Below, piece after piece: positions 42,699-52,465 of a stretch of DNA of 64,000 bases (position 1 is the first letter of the stretch; the number at the start of each line of letters is the position of its first letter). The notes beneath the pieces were generated by a model, which ran no database searches, was not told the DNA's origin, and worked only from the letters and a program-made list of their open reading frames with translations. The stretch lies in NCBI RefSeq assembly GCF_021560035.1, contig NZ_CP074373.1, positions 1,484,001-1,548,000 on the forward strand, read 5' to 3'. The position numbers and the translations under genes are program-made. This stretch comes from Virgibacillus sp. NKC19-16. Its GTDB lineage: Bacteria; Bacillota; Bacilli; Bacillales; Amphibacillaceae.

Positions 42699-44649
42699 GC
42701 TCTTGTTCTTGTCTTGCTTTAATCCAGTTGATTAATCCGCCATGTAAGACAATATCTTTTTGACGAGGGGAGAGGTTGTGTTCTACTTTGATTTCCTCTT
42801 CTTTTCCTTGTAGCTTAGCGATCAAATGATCACTTTGCTTTATTTGATTTCGTACGTCGTTGAATGTAAGAACTTCGCCTTCCTCTAATTTATCGTAATC
42901 CGCTTCATCTGCAAATGTCAGTGGCAATATACCAAAGTTGATCAGATTTTGCCAATGAATTCGTGCGAAATCTTTTACGATGGCAGCACGTAAGCCTAGA
43001 TACCTTGGTGCGAGGGCAGCATGTTCACGGCTGGATCCCTGACCGTAATTAAACCCTGCGACAATCGCATGACCGCCTTTTTCCTTGCTGTTAAGACCTC
43101 GTTTAACATATGTGGAGTCAACAGATTCAAAGGTGAATTTACTGATTTCCGGAAGATTACTTCTATATGGAAGTACACGCGCTCCACCTGCAAGAATTTC
43201 GTCTGTGGAGATGTTATCTCTCATCTTTAATAATACGGGTATTTCTAATGTATCTGGCAATGCATCCATTTCGGGAATGGACACGATATTTGACCCCTTG
43301 GTTAATTCAACCTGTCTTGCTTCTTCAACAGGAAGTGGCGGATCCAATAGATCATCATCTACATTTGCATTCTTAACTTCCTTCACTTTTGGATAGTCGA
43401 AATCGAGTGTTCTCGGATCCGTAATTTTACCAGTTAAAGCAGAAGCTGCAGCTACTTCAGGACCGGTGAGGAAGACACTGTCTTCTTTCGTTCCTGATCT
43501 TCCAGGGAAATTCCTTGGTGTTGTTCGTAAGCTATTTCTGCCTGATGCAGGCGCCTGCCCCATACCGATACATCCATTACAACCAGCCTGATGCAGTCTG
43601 CCTCCAGCTTGCAAGAGACTTGCGATATGAAGTTCTTTTACAAGGTTTGTTAACATTTGACGCGATGTAGGATTTATATCAAATGAAAGACCTGGCGCGA
43701 TGGTTTTGTCTTTGACAATTTCAGCAGCTATAGCAAAATCCCTGTAGCCAGGATTTGCTGACGAACCAATATAGGATTGGTAGATTGGTGTTCCTGCGAC
43801 CTCACTGACAGAAACGACATTCCCCGGACTGGTCGGTTTTGCGACTAATGGCTCCAGCTCAGAAAGATTAATTTCATCATGGAGGTCATAAGTTGCGTCT
43901 TTATCTGCAATCAGTTCCTCCCAATCGTCTGCTCGGTTTTGCTCTGCTAAAAATTTCTTCACTTCTTTATCTGACGGGAAGACTGTTGTAGTTGCGCCAA
44001 GTTCAGCTCCCATATTTGCAATAACATGGCGATCCATTGCTGTGAGATTATCAAGTCCTGGGCCATAATATTCGATGACTTTTCCTACACCGCCTTTTAC
44101 ATCATAACGTCGAAGCATTTCTAAGATAACATCTTTAGCACTCACCCAGTCAGGCAGTTTACCGGTTAATTTAACCCCAAACACTTGAGGCATGGTGATA
44201 TAAATAGGTTCGCCTGCAATGGCCATTGCAACGTCAATACCACCAGCCCCCATCGCAAACATTCCCATGGATCCATTTGCAGGTGTATGACTATCTGAAC
44301 CGAGAAGTGTTTTACCTGGTTTAGCTAATCGCTGCATGTGGACAGGGTGACTTACACCATTTCCTGGTCTGCTGTAGTAGAGTCCGAATCGTTTAGCAGA
44401 ACTTTCGAGAAATAGATGGTCATCCGGATTTTTACTGTCAACTTGGATTAAATTATGATCTACATATTGAGCAGAGGCTTCTGTTTTTGCATAATCCAAA
44501 CCCATTGCCTCTAATTCCAGCATAACCATTGTACCTGTAGCATCCTGCGTTAATGTCTGATCAATTTTTAAACTAATTTCCTCACCTTGTTTCATCTCTC
44601 CTGATACAAGGTGATCCTTTATCAGTTTTTGTGTAACATTTAAGCCCAT
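42691..44649 (-). CDS. Aconitate hydratase, short (Aquifex-type)
   Basis: A 652-aa aconitase, much shorter than the 900-aa CitB usual for Bacillus, of the type called putative aconitase, Aquifex type. Substrate motifs: GSDSHTPANGSMGMFAMGAGG, cut here, and the GQGSSREHAALAPRYL Ser-Arg site in the swivel domain. For the [4Fe-4S] cluster the paired Cys motif GCNGC is present, but the first ligand, in canonical GSCTN, reads GSSAN here, with Ser in place of Cys. It would interconvert citrate and isocitrate, or a related acid. GGGAGGAAT upstream. Single leftward gene. Confidence 0.85.
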   Translation of the reverse strand: MGLNVTQKLIKDHLVSGEMKQGEEISLKIDQTLTQDATGTMVMLELEAMGLDYAKTEASAQYVDHNLIQVDSKNPDDHLFLESSAKRFGLYYSRPGNGVSHPVHMQRLAKPGKTLLGSDSHTPANGSMGMFAMGAGGIDVAMAIAGEPIYITMPQVFGVKLTGKLPDWVSAKDVILEMLRRYDVKGGVGKVIEYYGPGLDNLTAMDRHVIANMGAELGATTTVFPSDKEVKKFLAEQNRADDWEELIADKDATYDLHDEINLSELEPLVAKPTSPGNVVSVSEVAGTPIYQSYIGSSANPGYRDFAIAAEIVKDKTIAPGLSFDINPTSRQMLTNLVKELHIASLLQAGGRLHQAGCNGCIGMGQAPASGRNSLRTTPRNFPGRSGTKEDSVFLTGPEVAAASALTGKITDPRTLDFDYPKVKEVKNANVDDDLLDPPLPVEEARQVELTKGSNIVSIPEMDALPDTLEIPVLLKMRDNISTDEILAGGARVLPYRSNLPEISKFTFESVDSTYVKRGLNSKEKGGHAIVAGFNYGQGSSREHAALAPRYLGLRAAIVKDFARIHWQNLINFGILPLTFADEADYDKLEEGEVLTFNDVRNQIKQSDHLIAKLQGKEEEIKVEHNLSPRQKDIVLHGGLINWIKARQEQEQK

Positions 44650-44766
44650 AAATTATTCCTCCCTTTCATAACAGTTCCTCTTATAGTTTACCTCAGACGC
44701 AGACAATTAAAACTAATAATATTTAGAAAGTCGGAAAATCATGCTATTTTATATTGTTATAAAAAA

Positions 44767-44795
44767 AGCTGTATTTTCGGTTGGAAAATACAGCT
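44767..44795 (-). terminator. Terminator of yceI-like gene
   Basis: AGCTGTATTTTC pairs perfectly (12 bp) with 44784-44795; on the minus strand seven T residues follow. Confidence 0.9.
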
Positions 44796-44812
44796 CGTTT
44801 GACTTTTTCTAT

Positions 44813-45349
44813 TTATGCTTCTTTGTGTGCTTCGATTTCTACATGAACTTTAACTTCTTCGCCAACTAGTACCCCACCAGTTTCAACTGCAGCGTTCCAA
44901 TTTAAACCAAAATCTTTACGGTTAATTGTCGTTTCGCCACTGAAACCTGCAACTGTATTACCGCTCATTGGGTCTTTGCTTTGACCTTCAAATACAATAT
45001 CAAATGTAACCGGTTTGGTGGTTCCGATCATTGTTAGATCTCCTGTAACATCATAGTTATTGTCTGATTTTTTCTTGATATCAGTTGCAACAAAAGTGAT
45101 GTTTGGATATTTTTCAACATCGAAGAAATCTGCTGAACGCAAGTGCTCATCACGGCCTTCTTGGCGAGTGTTAATACTGCTTACATCGATTTTTACTTCC
45201 ACTTTTGAATCTGTTAAATCGTCAACATTAGCTTCGATTTCAGCACTGAAGTCATCAAATGAACCTTTTGCTTTTGAAATCATCATATGTTTTACGGAAA
45301 ATCCAATCTCACTATGAGCTGTGTCTACGTTCCAAACTGTTCTTGTCAT
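44813..45349 (-). CDS. YceI-family lipocalin-like protein
   Basis: 178 aa, a YceI-type beta barrel that in studied cases binds isoprenoid lipids. Typical stretches: WNVDTAHSEIGFSVKHMMIS at the start, LRSADFFDVEKYPNITF and the DFGLNW end region. No signal peptide, so cytoplasmic, as for most Firmicute members. The start at 45349 follows GGAGGG at 8 nt. Its ligand may be a polyprenyl compound; a link to the isoprenoid synthase at 18.9 kb is only a thought. Confidence 0.88.
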   Translation of the reverse strand: MTRTVWNVDTAHSEIGFSVKHMMISKAKGSFDDFSAEIEANVDDLTDSKVEVKIDVSSINTRQEGRDEHLRSADFFDVEKYPNITFVATDIKKKSDNNYDVTGDLTMIGTTKPVTFDIVFEGQSKDPMSGNTVAGFSGETTINRKDFGLNWNAAVETGGVLVGEEVKVHVEIEAHKEA

Positions 45350-45598
45350 TATAAATCCCTCCAAATATGGTATGTAACACGCTGGTTACTTTCTGTTACC
45401 TAGTATAAAATGATAAACGGATAATGTCAAGAACTAGATTTGAAAATTATCCACTTATATTAATACCCTAATTTATCTTTGTTAAACATTGTTGCATGTA
45501 TAGCTAGTAATAAAGACTAATTATCGTATTCGCCGTTCCCATTTCGTAATGAATTGAAAATAATAGTATATACTTTATTTTTTCTGGGGGGTGAGACG

Positions 45599-45847
45599 AT
45601 GGACAAAGGTACATTAATTCGCACCATTGCATTACTAGTAGCTCTTGTAAATCAAATTCTTGTTTTATTTGATAAATCACCACTGCCAATCGATAGTGTA
45701 TTTGTGGAACAATTTCTATCTGTTCTATTTACCATTATTACTTCTTTAATGGCTTGGTTTAAGAATAATTATGTAACTAAAAAGGGGCATAGACAAAAAG
45801 AAGCGTTGCTCGAGAAGGGTTTAACGGGAGATAAGAAGCAGAATTAA
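45599..45847 (+). CDS. Phage-type holin (SPP1/XhlB-like)
   Basis: 82 aa with two hydrophobic segments (ALLVALVNQILVLF and FLSVLFTIITSLMAWF) joined by a short turn, followed by the motif KNNYVTKKGHRQKEALL, typical of SPP1-type holins. Such proteins form membrane holes that let an endolysin out. The start at 45599 follows GGGGGGTGA. No endolysin or other phage gene is near, so it is an orphan: a phage leftover or a domesticated cell-death protein. It has its own terminator. Confidence 0.85.
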   Translation: MDKGTLIRTIALLVALVNQILVLFDKSPLPIDSVFVEQFLSVLFTIITSLMAWFKNNYVTKKGHRQKEALLEKGLTGDKKQN

Positions 45848-45854
45848 ACATGGG

Positions 45855-45889
45855 GGACAGGAAATTTATTTTTCCTGTTCTTTAATTTT
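45855..45889 (+). terminator. Terminator of holin gene
   Basis: A 10-bp stem (GGACAGGAAA 45855-45864 with 45871-45880, one G-T) and a T-rich tail. Confidence 0.8.
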
Positions 45890-45965
45890 GGGATGAAAAT
45901 ATTTTTATTTTTCGCTATAATGAGAAGATAGGTTGATAGACATTCTTTATTAAGGGAGTGGTTTG

Positions 45966-47749
45966 ATGCAACAAACGTATAGTCCAACATGGGATCTGGA
46001 TGTTATTTTTCCTGGGGCAGCGAGTCTGAGGAATTTCATACATATGTCAATAACATAAGAAATGATATGGAAAAGCTTGCAGCTACTGTAAATAATTATA
46101 CCCCAGCATCAGGAAAAGAAAATAATCAGGATCTGCTTGTCATTGTTCAGCAGCTTGAAAGTGCGATGAAAAAATTACGTGAAGCTTCTGCTTTTGTCAG
46201 CTGTTTAACTGCACAGGATGTGAAGGATGAAAAAGCAAATCTTTTAGAAGGACAGCGTAATGTTCTAAAGGCTGAAATGAGCGGGATCCGAACAAATTTT
46301 AATCAAAATTTAGCTGCAATTAATGATGGAACATGGGAAGAACTGCTGACCCAGCCGGAGCTAGTGGAACTTTCTTTTATATTAAATGAAAGTAGAGAAC
46401 AAGCGAAAAAGCAATTATCTGTAAAAGAAGAAGTATTAATGAATGATTTGGCGGTTGACGGCTATCATGCGTGGAATCAGATGTATGGAACAATAGTCGG
46501 AAATATGAGTGTTGAGATTGAAGAGGATGGGGAGGTTAAATCTTATTCTGTCGGACAGGCTTCCAATAAATTAAGCAACCCGGCAAGATCTGTACGTAAA
46601 CATGTATCCGAACAATTGGATAAAGCGTGGAGCAGTCAGGCTGATTTATTTGCCCAGACACTGAATCATTTGGCTGGGTTCCGTCTACAGAAATATAAAC
46701 ACCGTAACTGGGAAAGTGTGTTAAAAGAACCATTAGCCATTAACCGAATGAAGAAAGAAACTCTTGATACGATGTGGACTGCTATCACAAACAACAAAAG
46801 TCATTTTGTTGATTATCTAAAGAAGAAAGCGGAACTATTAGGATTAGAAAAATTAAGTATGTACGATGTTGGAGCACCTTTGACAGATTCAGTTAAACAA
46901 TCGAGTTATACAGAAGGGGCAGAATTTATTATTGACCATTTTCGTGAATTCAGCCCGAAGATGGCCGATTTCGCACAAATGGCATTTGACAAACGGTGGA
47001 TTGAAGCAGAAGACCGGCCAGGAAAGCGCCCGGGAGGATTTTGTACAAGTTTTCCGGACAGTGAACAAACACGGATTTTCATGACGTATTCCGGTACTCC
47101 GTCCAATATCGCGACTTTGGCCCATGAACTTGGACATGCGTATCATCAACATGTTATGAATGATGTTAATGGATTAAATCAAGGATATGCGATGAATGTT
47201 GCTGAAACTGCTTCAACATTTGCAGAAATGATTGTAGCTGATGCATCTGTTAAAAATGCAAAAAATAGTGACGAGAAAAAGGCGTTGTTGGAAGATAAAA
47301 TTAAACGGAGTGTGGCATTTTTCATGAATATCCATGCACGGTTTATTTTCGAAAATCGCTATTATGAAGAACGTAAACAGGGGATGGTCTCTGTTAACCG
47401 ATTAAATGAGTTAATGGTTGGGGCTCAGAAAGAAGCATACAATGATGCAGTTACAGACTATGATCCAAACTTTTGGGCTTCGAAATTACATTTCCATATT
47501 ACAGGAGTACCGTTTTATAATTTCCCTTATACGTTTGGTTATTTATTCAGCCTTGGTATCTATGCGCATGCGAAGGAAAAAGGCGGCAGCTTTGAAGATG
47601 ATTATATCGCATTATTGTGTGATACAGGCAGCATGAACGTGGAAGATTTGGCAGAAAAACATCTGAATGTAGATTTAACGAAACCGGATTTCTGGGAGAA
47701 TGCTATTCAATTATGTATCAATGATGTAGAAGAATTTATGGAACTATAA
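45966..47749 (+). CDS. pepF: Oligoendopeptidase F (M3), frameshifted near its start
   Basis: Zinc oligopeptidase of the M3 family, cytoplasmic, cutting short peptides. The zinc site is LAHELGHAYHQHVM with Glu in NVAETASTFAEM. The ribosome site and ATG are at 45952-45968, and the first 17 codons (MQQTYSPTWDLDVIFPG) are in a different frame from the remaining 580. Adding one G to the G run at 46014-46017 joins them to give DVIFPGGSESEEF, which is the family sequence. Frame after the shift runs from 46018 to 47749. Probably an intact gene with a base-calling error; otherwise a fresh pseudogene. Confidence 0.88.
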
Positions 47750-47827
47750 CTAAAAAGCTGAGTATCCATTGTCATAGTCTGATAGATAAGGTACAATGAT
47801 GATAACAAAGAAAGTGAATGAAAAGCC

Positions 47828-47911
47828 TACAGGGGGAGCCATTTGGCTGAGAGTGAACGATTTTGTTCTTACCCTTCGAACCTGTTAGTTAGTACTAGCG
47901 TAGGGATGGTG
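47828..47911 (+). ncRNA. TPP riboswitch (THI element)
   Basis: The conserved core is visible in order: GGGGGAGCC, GGCTGAGAGTG, ACCCTTCGAACCTG, then AGTACTAGCGTAGGGA. It binds thiamine pyrophosphate and shuts off the thiamine uptake gene that follows. Confidence 0.95.
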
Positions 47912-47926
47912 GTTTTTTGATGGAAT

Positions 47927-47988
47927 AAAAAGTAATGTGAGCAGATTCCTCCATCAGGAAGTCTTCCCCTTGGCATTGCTTTTTTTGT
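47927..47988 (+). terminator. Riboswitch expression-platform terminator
   Basis: AAAAAGTAATG (47927-47937) pairs with CATTGCTTTTT (47974-47984) with an inner TTCCT/AGGAA hairpin and a T tail. With TPP bound this would stop transcription before thiT. Confidence 0.7.
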
Positions 47989-48027
47989 GTGATTTGAAAT
48001 TGCTTTAAAAAGGGGAGGTAGTAACGT

Positions 48028-48599
48028 TTGAGTTCCAACAAGATATTATTTCTAATTGAGGTCGCGATTTTCACGTCACTCGCATTGCTTCTGGATATTA
48101 TCCCGGGCCTATCCTTTAAAATATGGGCGATGGGTGGCTCCATTTCATTTGCGATGATACCAATTTTTATTGTCGCATTCCGCTGGGGACTAAAAGGAGG
48201 ACTCGTGTCCGGGTTTTTATGGGGATCTTGCAGGTTGCTGTAGGTACAGCTTACATCCTGCACCCGCTGCAAGGGCTGATTGAATACGGGCTTGCCTTTA
48301 CGGTCCTTGGCTTTGCAGGTGTTTTTGCCAGTCAAGTTCAGCAAGCGGTTAAAGATGGTAGAACAAAAGCTTATCTTTCTTATATCACGTTAGGCGTGCT
48401 CTTGGCATCAAGTCTACGTTTTATCGCACATTATTTTGCCGGTATTGTGTTCTTTGAGTCTGCGATTGAGGGGCAGCCTGTCTGGATCTATTCACTCGTT
48501 TACAATATATCCTACATGCTTCCTTCATTTATATTGTGTACCGCAATTGTGTTCTTTCTATTCCATAAGCAGCCAAAGACATTACTAAAGGCGGCATAA
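48028..48599 (+). CDS. thiT: Thiamine transporter ThiT, frameshifted
   Basis: S-component of an ECF thiamine importer (YuaJ/ThiT). Six helices, ligand region WIYSLVYNISYMLPSF near the end. The first 65 codons (TTG start, AAGGGGAGG 9 nt upstream) and the last 120 are in different frames; adding one G to the GGGG at 48221-48226 restores GFLWGILQVAVGTAY. The TPP riboswitch upstream agrees with its role. Like pepF it seems whole apart from a missing G. Confidence 0.88.
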
Positions 48600-48623
48600 A
48601 AATATTGATTATTCGCTCGCGTT

Positions 48624-48656
48624 AAGGTAACCTCCAAGTTAGAGGTTACCTTTATA
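48624..48656 (+). terminator. Terminator of thiT
   Basis: AAGGTAACCTC pairs with GAGGTTACCTT around a 7-nt loop, then TATATATA. Confidence 0.75.
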
Positions 48657-48673
48657 TATAAAGGTGGAGATAA

Positions 48674-48805
48674 ATGATGCATGAATTAATTGGTCCGTGC
48701 CAAACATGCGGGAAAAATGTATATTGTGAAGACGGATTTTTTGCTGGGGTACATGAAGATGGGCAACTTTTATGCGAAGACTGTGTTCCGCAAAATGAAA
48801 ATTAA
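48674..48805 (+). CDS. 43-aa zinc-ribbon microprotein
   Basis: Two CxxC knuckles (CQTCGKNVYC and CEDC) spaced 22 residues apart form a likely zinc ribbon. AAGGTGG lies 6 nt before the ATG (or 9 nt before the next ATG). Such tiny ribbons often act as adaptors, but no partner is known. It is followed by a shared terminator. Confidence 0.7.
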   Translation: MMHELIGPCQTCGKNVYCEDGFFAGVHEDGQLLCEDCVPQNEN

Positions 48806-48806
48806 A

Positions 48807-48832
48807 AGGACAACCGCAAACTGGGTTGTCCT
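48807..48832. terminator. Bidirectional terminator
   Basis: AGGACAACC pairs with GGTTGTCCT around an 8-nt loop; a T-rich tail is present on the minus strand for the stress-protein gene. Confidence 0.8.
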
Positions 48833-48839
48833 ATCTATC

Positions 48840-49190
48840 TTAAAATAGGTAGCTACCTACATTCTCATTGTTGGTTACGATCAAGAAAATCTTGCCTTCG
48901 TCCATTTCTTCTTCATGGTTTTCTGCTTCTGCTTGGGTGAAGCCCATTTCTTCAAGTTTTGTTCTTAATTCATCGCCTTTACTGTTGAACATATTTCCAA
49001 CTGCTTCCTTGAAGTCCATTTCGCTTAAACCAATTGTATTTGCATCAGCACCGCCTGCAACGCGATCTGTTCTATCATCATCATGTGATAGAATATAAAC
49101 ATCATCTTTATCTATGCCTTTATCTTTTAATATACTTACATCTGTTTTTAAGTGTTCATCATTGAAATATCCTTTAATGAATGGTTTCAT
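48840..49190 (-). CDS. YflT-like general stress protein
   Basis: 116 aa, soluble and acidic, with the pattern KGYFNDEHLKTDVSILKDKG then VYILSHDDDRTDRVA, as in the YflT/GSP17M stress proteins of bacilli. GGAGGAG stands before the ATG. A sigma-B type promoter upstream agrees with the known sigma-B control of this family. Biochemical role unknown. Confidence 0.85.
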   Translation of the reverse strand: MKPFIKGYFNDEHLKTDVSILKDKGIDKDDVYILSHDDDRTDRVAGGADANTIGLSEMDFKEAVGNMFNSKGDELRTKLEEMGFTQAEAENHEEEMDEGKIFLIVTNNENVGSYLF

Positions 49191-49222
49191 ATTTAACTCC
49201 TCCTTCGCTTTATATAATTAAC

Positions 49223-49248
49223 ATTCCCATCTATCATTTAACTAAAAC
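49223..49248 (-). promoter_or_regulatory. Sigma-B type promoter
   Basis: On the minus strand GTTTTA (-35), 14 nt, GGGAAT (-10), against the consensus GTTTAA-N12-15-GGGTAT. It lies 33 nt before the stress-protein start. Confidence 0.65.
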
Positions 49249-49330
49249 ATGTTAAGCTCCCTTTTGTTTGTCGCGCTTTTCTTCTTCCATGCATAGGCTA
49301 TAGAACTATTCATCATGGGAGGAAGCGTAT

Positions 49331-50751
49331 ATGGAGCTGACTATTGCTCACTGGTTGTATGGTTTATTTACACTTGCGATTATAGGAACAATGATTTTTC
49401 GAAGAGGTGTTGTACTCCCTTCACTGTTAGGGACATTTGTAATTGCTTGGGTATACAAAGGAAGTATCATTGAAGGATTTACAGCCATTTTTAATGCGAA
49501 TCTTGTAGCCGCTCAGGAGCTTTTCAGCATATTTTTAATCATTACTTTTATGTTGGCGCTTCTGCATTCCTTACGTGATCTTGGTGCAGACCGGAAAATG
49601 ATTCAGCCCATCCAGAAGATGATGATTAATGGGCATGTTTCTTATTTTGTTCTTGTTGGCGTGACGTATGTTATTTCGCTTTTCTTCTGGCCGACACCCG
49701 CTGTTCCTTTAATTTGCGCTTTACTTGTTCCTGCTGCAGTAAGGGCAGGGTTGCCTGTAATGACAGCTGCAGTTGCGATTGCTATTTCCGGTCAGGGAAT
49801 GGCTCTTTCCTCTGATTATATTGTGCAAGTAGCACCTAGTCTATCAGCTACTTCTGCTGGCATTGACACTGCTTTGGTTGCCGATAAAGCGTTAGTGCTA
49901 TCTTTAATAGCTGGGGGACTGCGATCCTTTTGGCATATTTTCTCTATCGAAAATCAATCCGTTCCAAAGAGGATAAATTAAATGACATTGATCTTGAGAA
50001 ATTACAGTCGACAACAGCATCAACAAATAAACCACAGTCCTTGCATTTAACGATGTGGAGTAAGTTATTTGCTGTTCTGGTCCCATTAGTTCTCGTGGGC
50101 GTTGTGGTTTACATGGTTTACGAAAAGCTTATATCCGGCAGAATGAGTGGACTTGAAGGTGGCGATGGAGCAGCTTTTATTGGTGGAGTTGCTGTAATTC
50201 TATTGTTATTATCCACTGTCGCTTTTGGACGTGAGCATGCATTGGATTATATCTCGAACCATATCACAGATGGATTTGTATTTGCTTTTAAAGCAATGGG
50301 TCCGGTTATTCCAATTGCAGGTTTTTTCTTCCTGGGAAGTGCGGATTTTTCCGGAAGTATTTTGGGCCTAGATGAAAATCCTCCGGCATTGCTGTTTGAT
50401 CTTGTACAATCTACACAAGCATTTCTACCTGAAAGTGCCCTACTCGCTGCTTTTAGTGTATTGATCATTGGAATAATTACTGGTCTTGATGGCTCAGGAT
50501 TCTCCGGATTGCCGCTCACCGGTGCCCTGGCTGCCTCACTCGAAACAAGTTCAATTGATGCTGCTACACTTGCAGCTATAGGGCAAATGGGATCGATATG
50601 GACTGGTGGAGGAACGCTTGTCGCATGGTCGTCACTCATTGCAATTGCCGGATTTTGCGGTGTTTCTGTGATGGCTCTTGTTCGTAAAAACTTTTTCCCG
50701 GTTATTCTCGGCTTATTCCTGTCAACAATTCTTGCTGTAATTATTTTTTAA
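49331..50751 (+). CDS. Polytopic permease, frameshifted
   Basis: A membrane protein of about 473 aa with roughly 12 helices split into two frames. The front (217 codons, ATG after GGGAGGAAG) and the rear overlap; adding one G to the run GGGGG at 49914-49918 gives LSLIAGGTAILLAYFLYRKS and a continuous protein. It resembles ion-transporter superfamily carriers for organic anions; I cannot name the subfamily. The rear half holds GLDGSGFSGLPLTGALA, a likely substrate loop. Probably intact in the cell. Confidence 0.75.
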
Positions 50752-50867
50752 CGAACTACGCGCGCCTAAACCGCCTACATTGGTTTGGGCTTTTACTTTT
50801 GTTACAATTTGGTTAAAATGTACTACGTTGGAAATAATAAGAATTGACTTTACGAGGAGGACTTTAC

Positions 50868-52253
50868 ATGGCAGATATATCGGGGACAAAAACAATTGTC
50901 GAAGCGTCATTAAACGCATTATTGGATGATGAAACATTCCTACCGGATTTACATAGTGCAACAAGGGAAAAAGCTTTTAGTTCACTCGTTTCTATTTTGT
51001 CCACCCCAAATCATGTGCATAAATCTTTTTTGAGAGTGCCTTTGGAAAACGGAAAAGTTGTGCGAATTCCGGCTTTTCGGGTGCAGCATAATAATATTAT
51101 GGGCCCGTATAAAGGTGGGATTCGTTTTCATGAAGCTATAAATGAAGATGAAGTAGTTGAATTATCATCGCTTATGACATTAAAAAGTGCTTTGCATGAT
51201 ATTCCTTTTGGTGGTGGGAAAGGCGGAGTTGTTATTAATCCCAGAGATTATGAAACGAAGGAACTTCATTTAATTAGTAAAAAGTATGTGCAATATTTCA
51301 GTGATATTCTTGGACCGGAAAAGGACATCCCTGCACCTGACGTTGGAACCAGCGCGCGTGAGATGGACTGGATGATGGGAGAATATAAGAGCATTCGCCC
51401 TGGCATGAAATACCGCAGTAGCTTTACAGGCAAGAGTGTTGTAAATGGGGGATCCTTAGGAAGAAGAGAAGCAACCGGAAAGGGCGTTTACTTTACGTTC
51501 CGTTATCTGATGCATGATTTTTTGAATGCGCAACATCAATGGTTAAAAGAGCGGGACAATATTTTTGTGAAAACGGCACTGGATCATGAAGGGAGATCTT
51601 TAACGCTAGCCATTCAAGGATTCGGTAATGTGGGTTCCGTTGTAGCACTGGAGGCTTATAAATCACCCCATTTAAATAATAAAGTTGTGTCTGTAAGTGA
51701 TAAGAATGTGACCCTTTATAATTCGGATGGGATCGATATCCCTGAATTGCTGAAATTTACTACTCGTAATAATAATGAACTGCCTGTCAGTGAAAAAGAA
51801 CTTAAAGATGTAGATATAAAGGCTGACATCATGGATCGTGATGATATATTGACCCTGAATGTTGATGTGTTATTTTTAGCAGCATTGGGACATCAGGTTC
51901 ATAAAGAAAATATGGAGGGCATAAAGGCAAGAGTTATTGTAGAAGGTGCCAATGCTCCGCTTACGACAGAGGCTGATGACTTTTTAAGTGATCAGGGAGT
52001 TATTATCATACCGGATATTCTAGCGAATGCCGGTGGGGTAATCGTATCTTATCTTGAATGGCTGCAAGGGAGAGATACACAATTTTTATCAGAGGAAGAG
52101 GTGTATGAACGCCTTCATGATAAAATGCAGGAGACGCTTGATGTGGTACTTCCGCAGTATTTCGGGGACGCGTTTCCATTACGGAAAAATTGTTATATCC
52201 ATGCAGTAATGAAATTATCAACGGTGCTTTTTCGGCAGGGAAAATTATACTAA
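50868..52253 (+). CDS. Glu/Leu/Phe/Val dehydrogenase family protein
   Basis: A 461-aa amino-acid dehydrogenase. Substrate site: MGPYKGGIRFH and PFGGGKGGVVINP with the two catalytic Lys; PAPDVGT follows; the nucleotide fold has IQGFGNVGS. It would deaminate glutamate (or a branched amino acid) to the oxo acid with NAD(P)+. At 461 aa it is about 35 residues longer than RocG/GudB because of an insert (QWLKERDNIFVKTALDHEG) before the Rossmann domain. The start at 50868 follows GAGGAGG. Single gene with terminator. Confidence 0.9.
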   Translation: MADISGTKTIVEASLNALLDDETFLPDLHSATREKAFSSLVSILSTPNHVHKSFLRVPLENGKVVRIPAFRVQHNNIMGPYKGGIRFHEAINEDEVVELSSLMTLKSALHDIPFGGGKGGVVINPRDYETKELHLISKKYVQYFSDILGPEKDIPAPDVGTSAREMDWMMGEYKSIRPGMKYRSSFTGKSVVNGGSLGRREATGKGVYFTFRYLMHDFLNAQHQWLKERDNIFVKTALDHEGRSLTLAIQGFGNVGSVVALEAYKSPHLNNKVVSVSDKNVTLYNSDGIDIPELLKFTTRNNNELPVSEKELKDVDIKADIMDRDDILTLNVDVLFLAALGHQVHKENMEGIKARVIVEGANAPLTTEADDFLSDQGVIIIPDILANAGGVIVSYLEWLQGRDTQFLSEEEVYERLHDKMQETLDVVLPQYFGDAFPLRKNCYIHAVMKLSTVLFRQGKLY

Positions 52254-52261
52254 GGATTGAC

Positions 52262-52296
52262 AGAGCTGTTTCTACATAGAGATGGCTCTTTTTTCT
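52262..52296 (+). terminator. Terminator of dehydrogenase gene
   Basis: AGAGCTGTTTCT pairs with AGAGATGGCTCT (12 bp, several G-T) around ACAT, followed by TTTTTTCTT. Confidence 0.75.
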
Positions 52297-52465
52297 TAAA
52301 TAAAAGTTCTAAATAGTTTACAATTATATCATAATTAAATAAAATGAAAGTTGTACTACATAGAAACAAATAAACATAGCGTTAATTAGGATAAGTCTGA
52401 ATTAGAAATGAATTGTACAGAAAAAAGTCAGATGATTCCTAAAAAACATGGGGGAGGTTAGAAAA

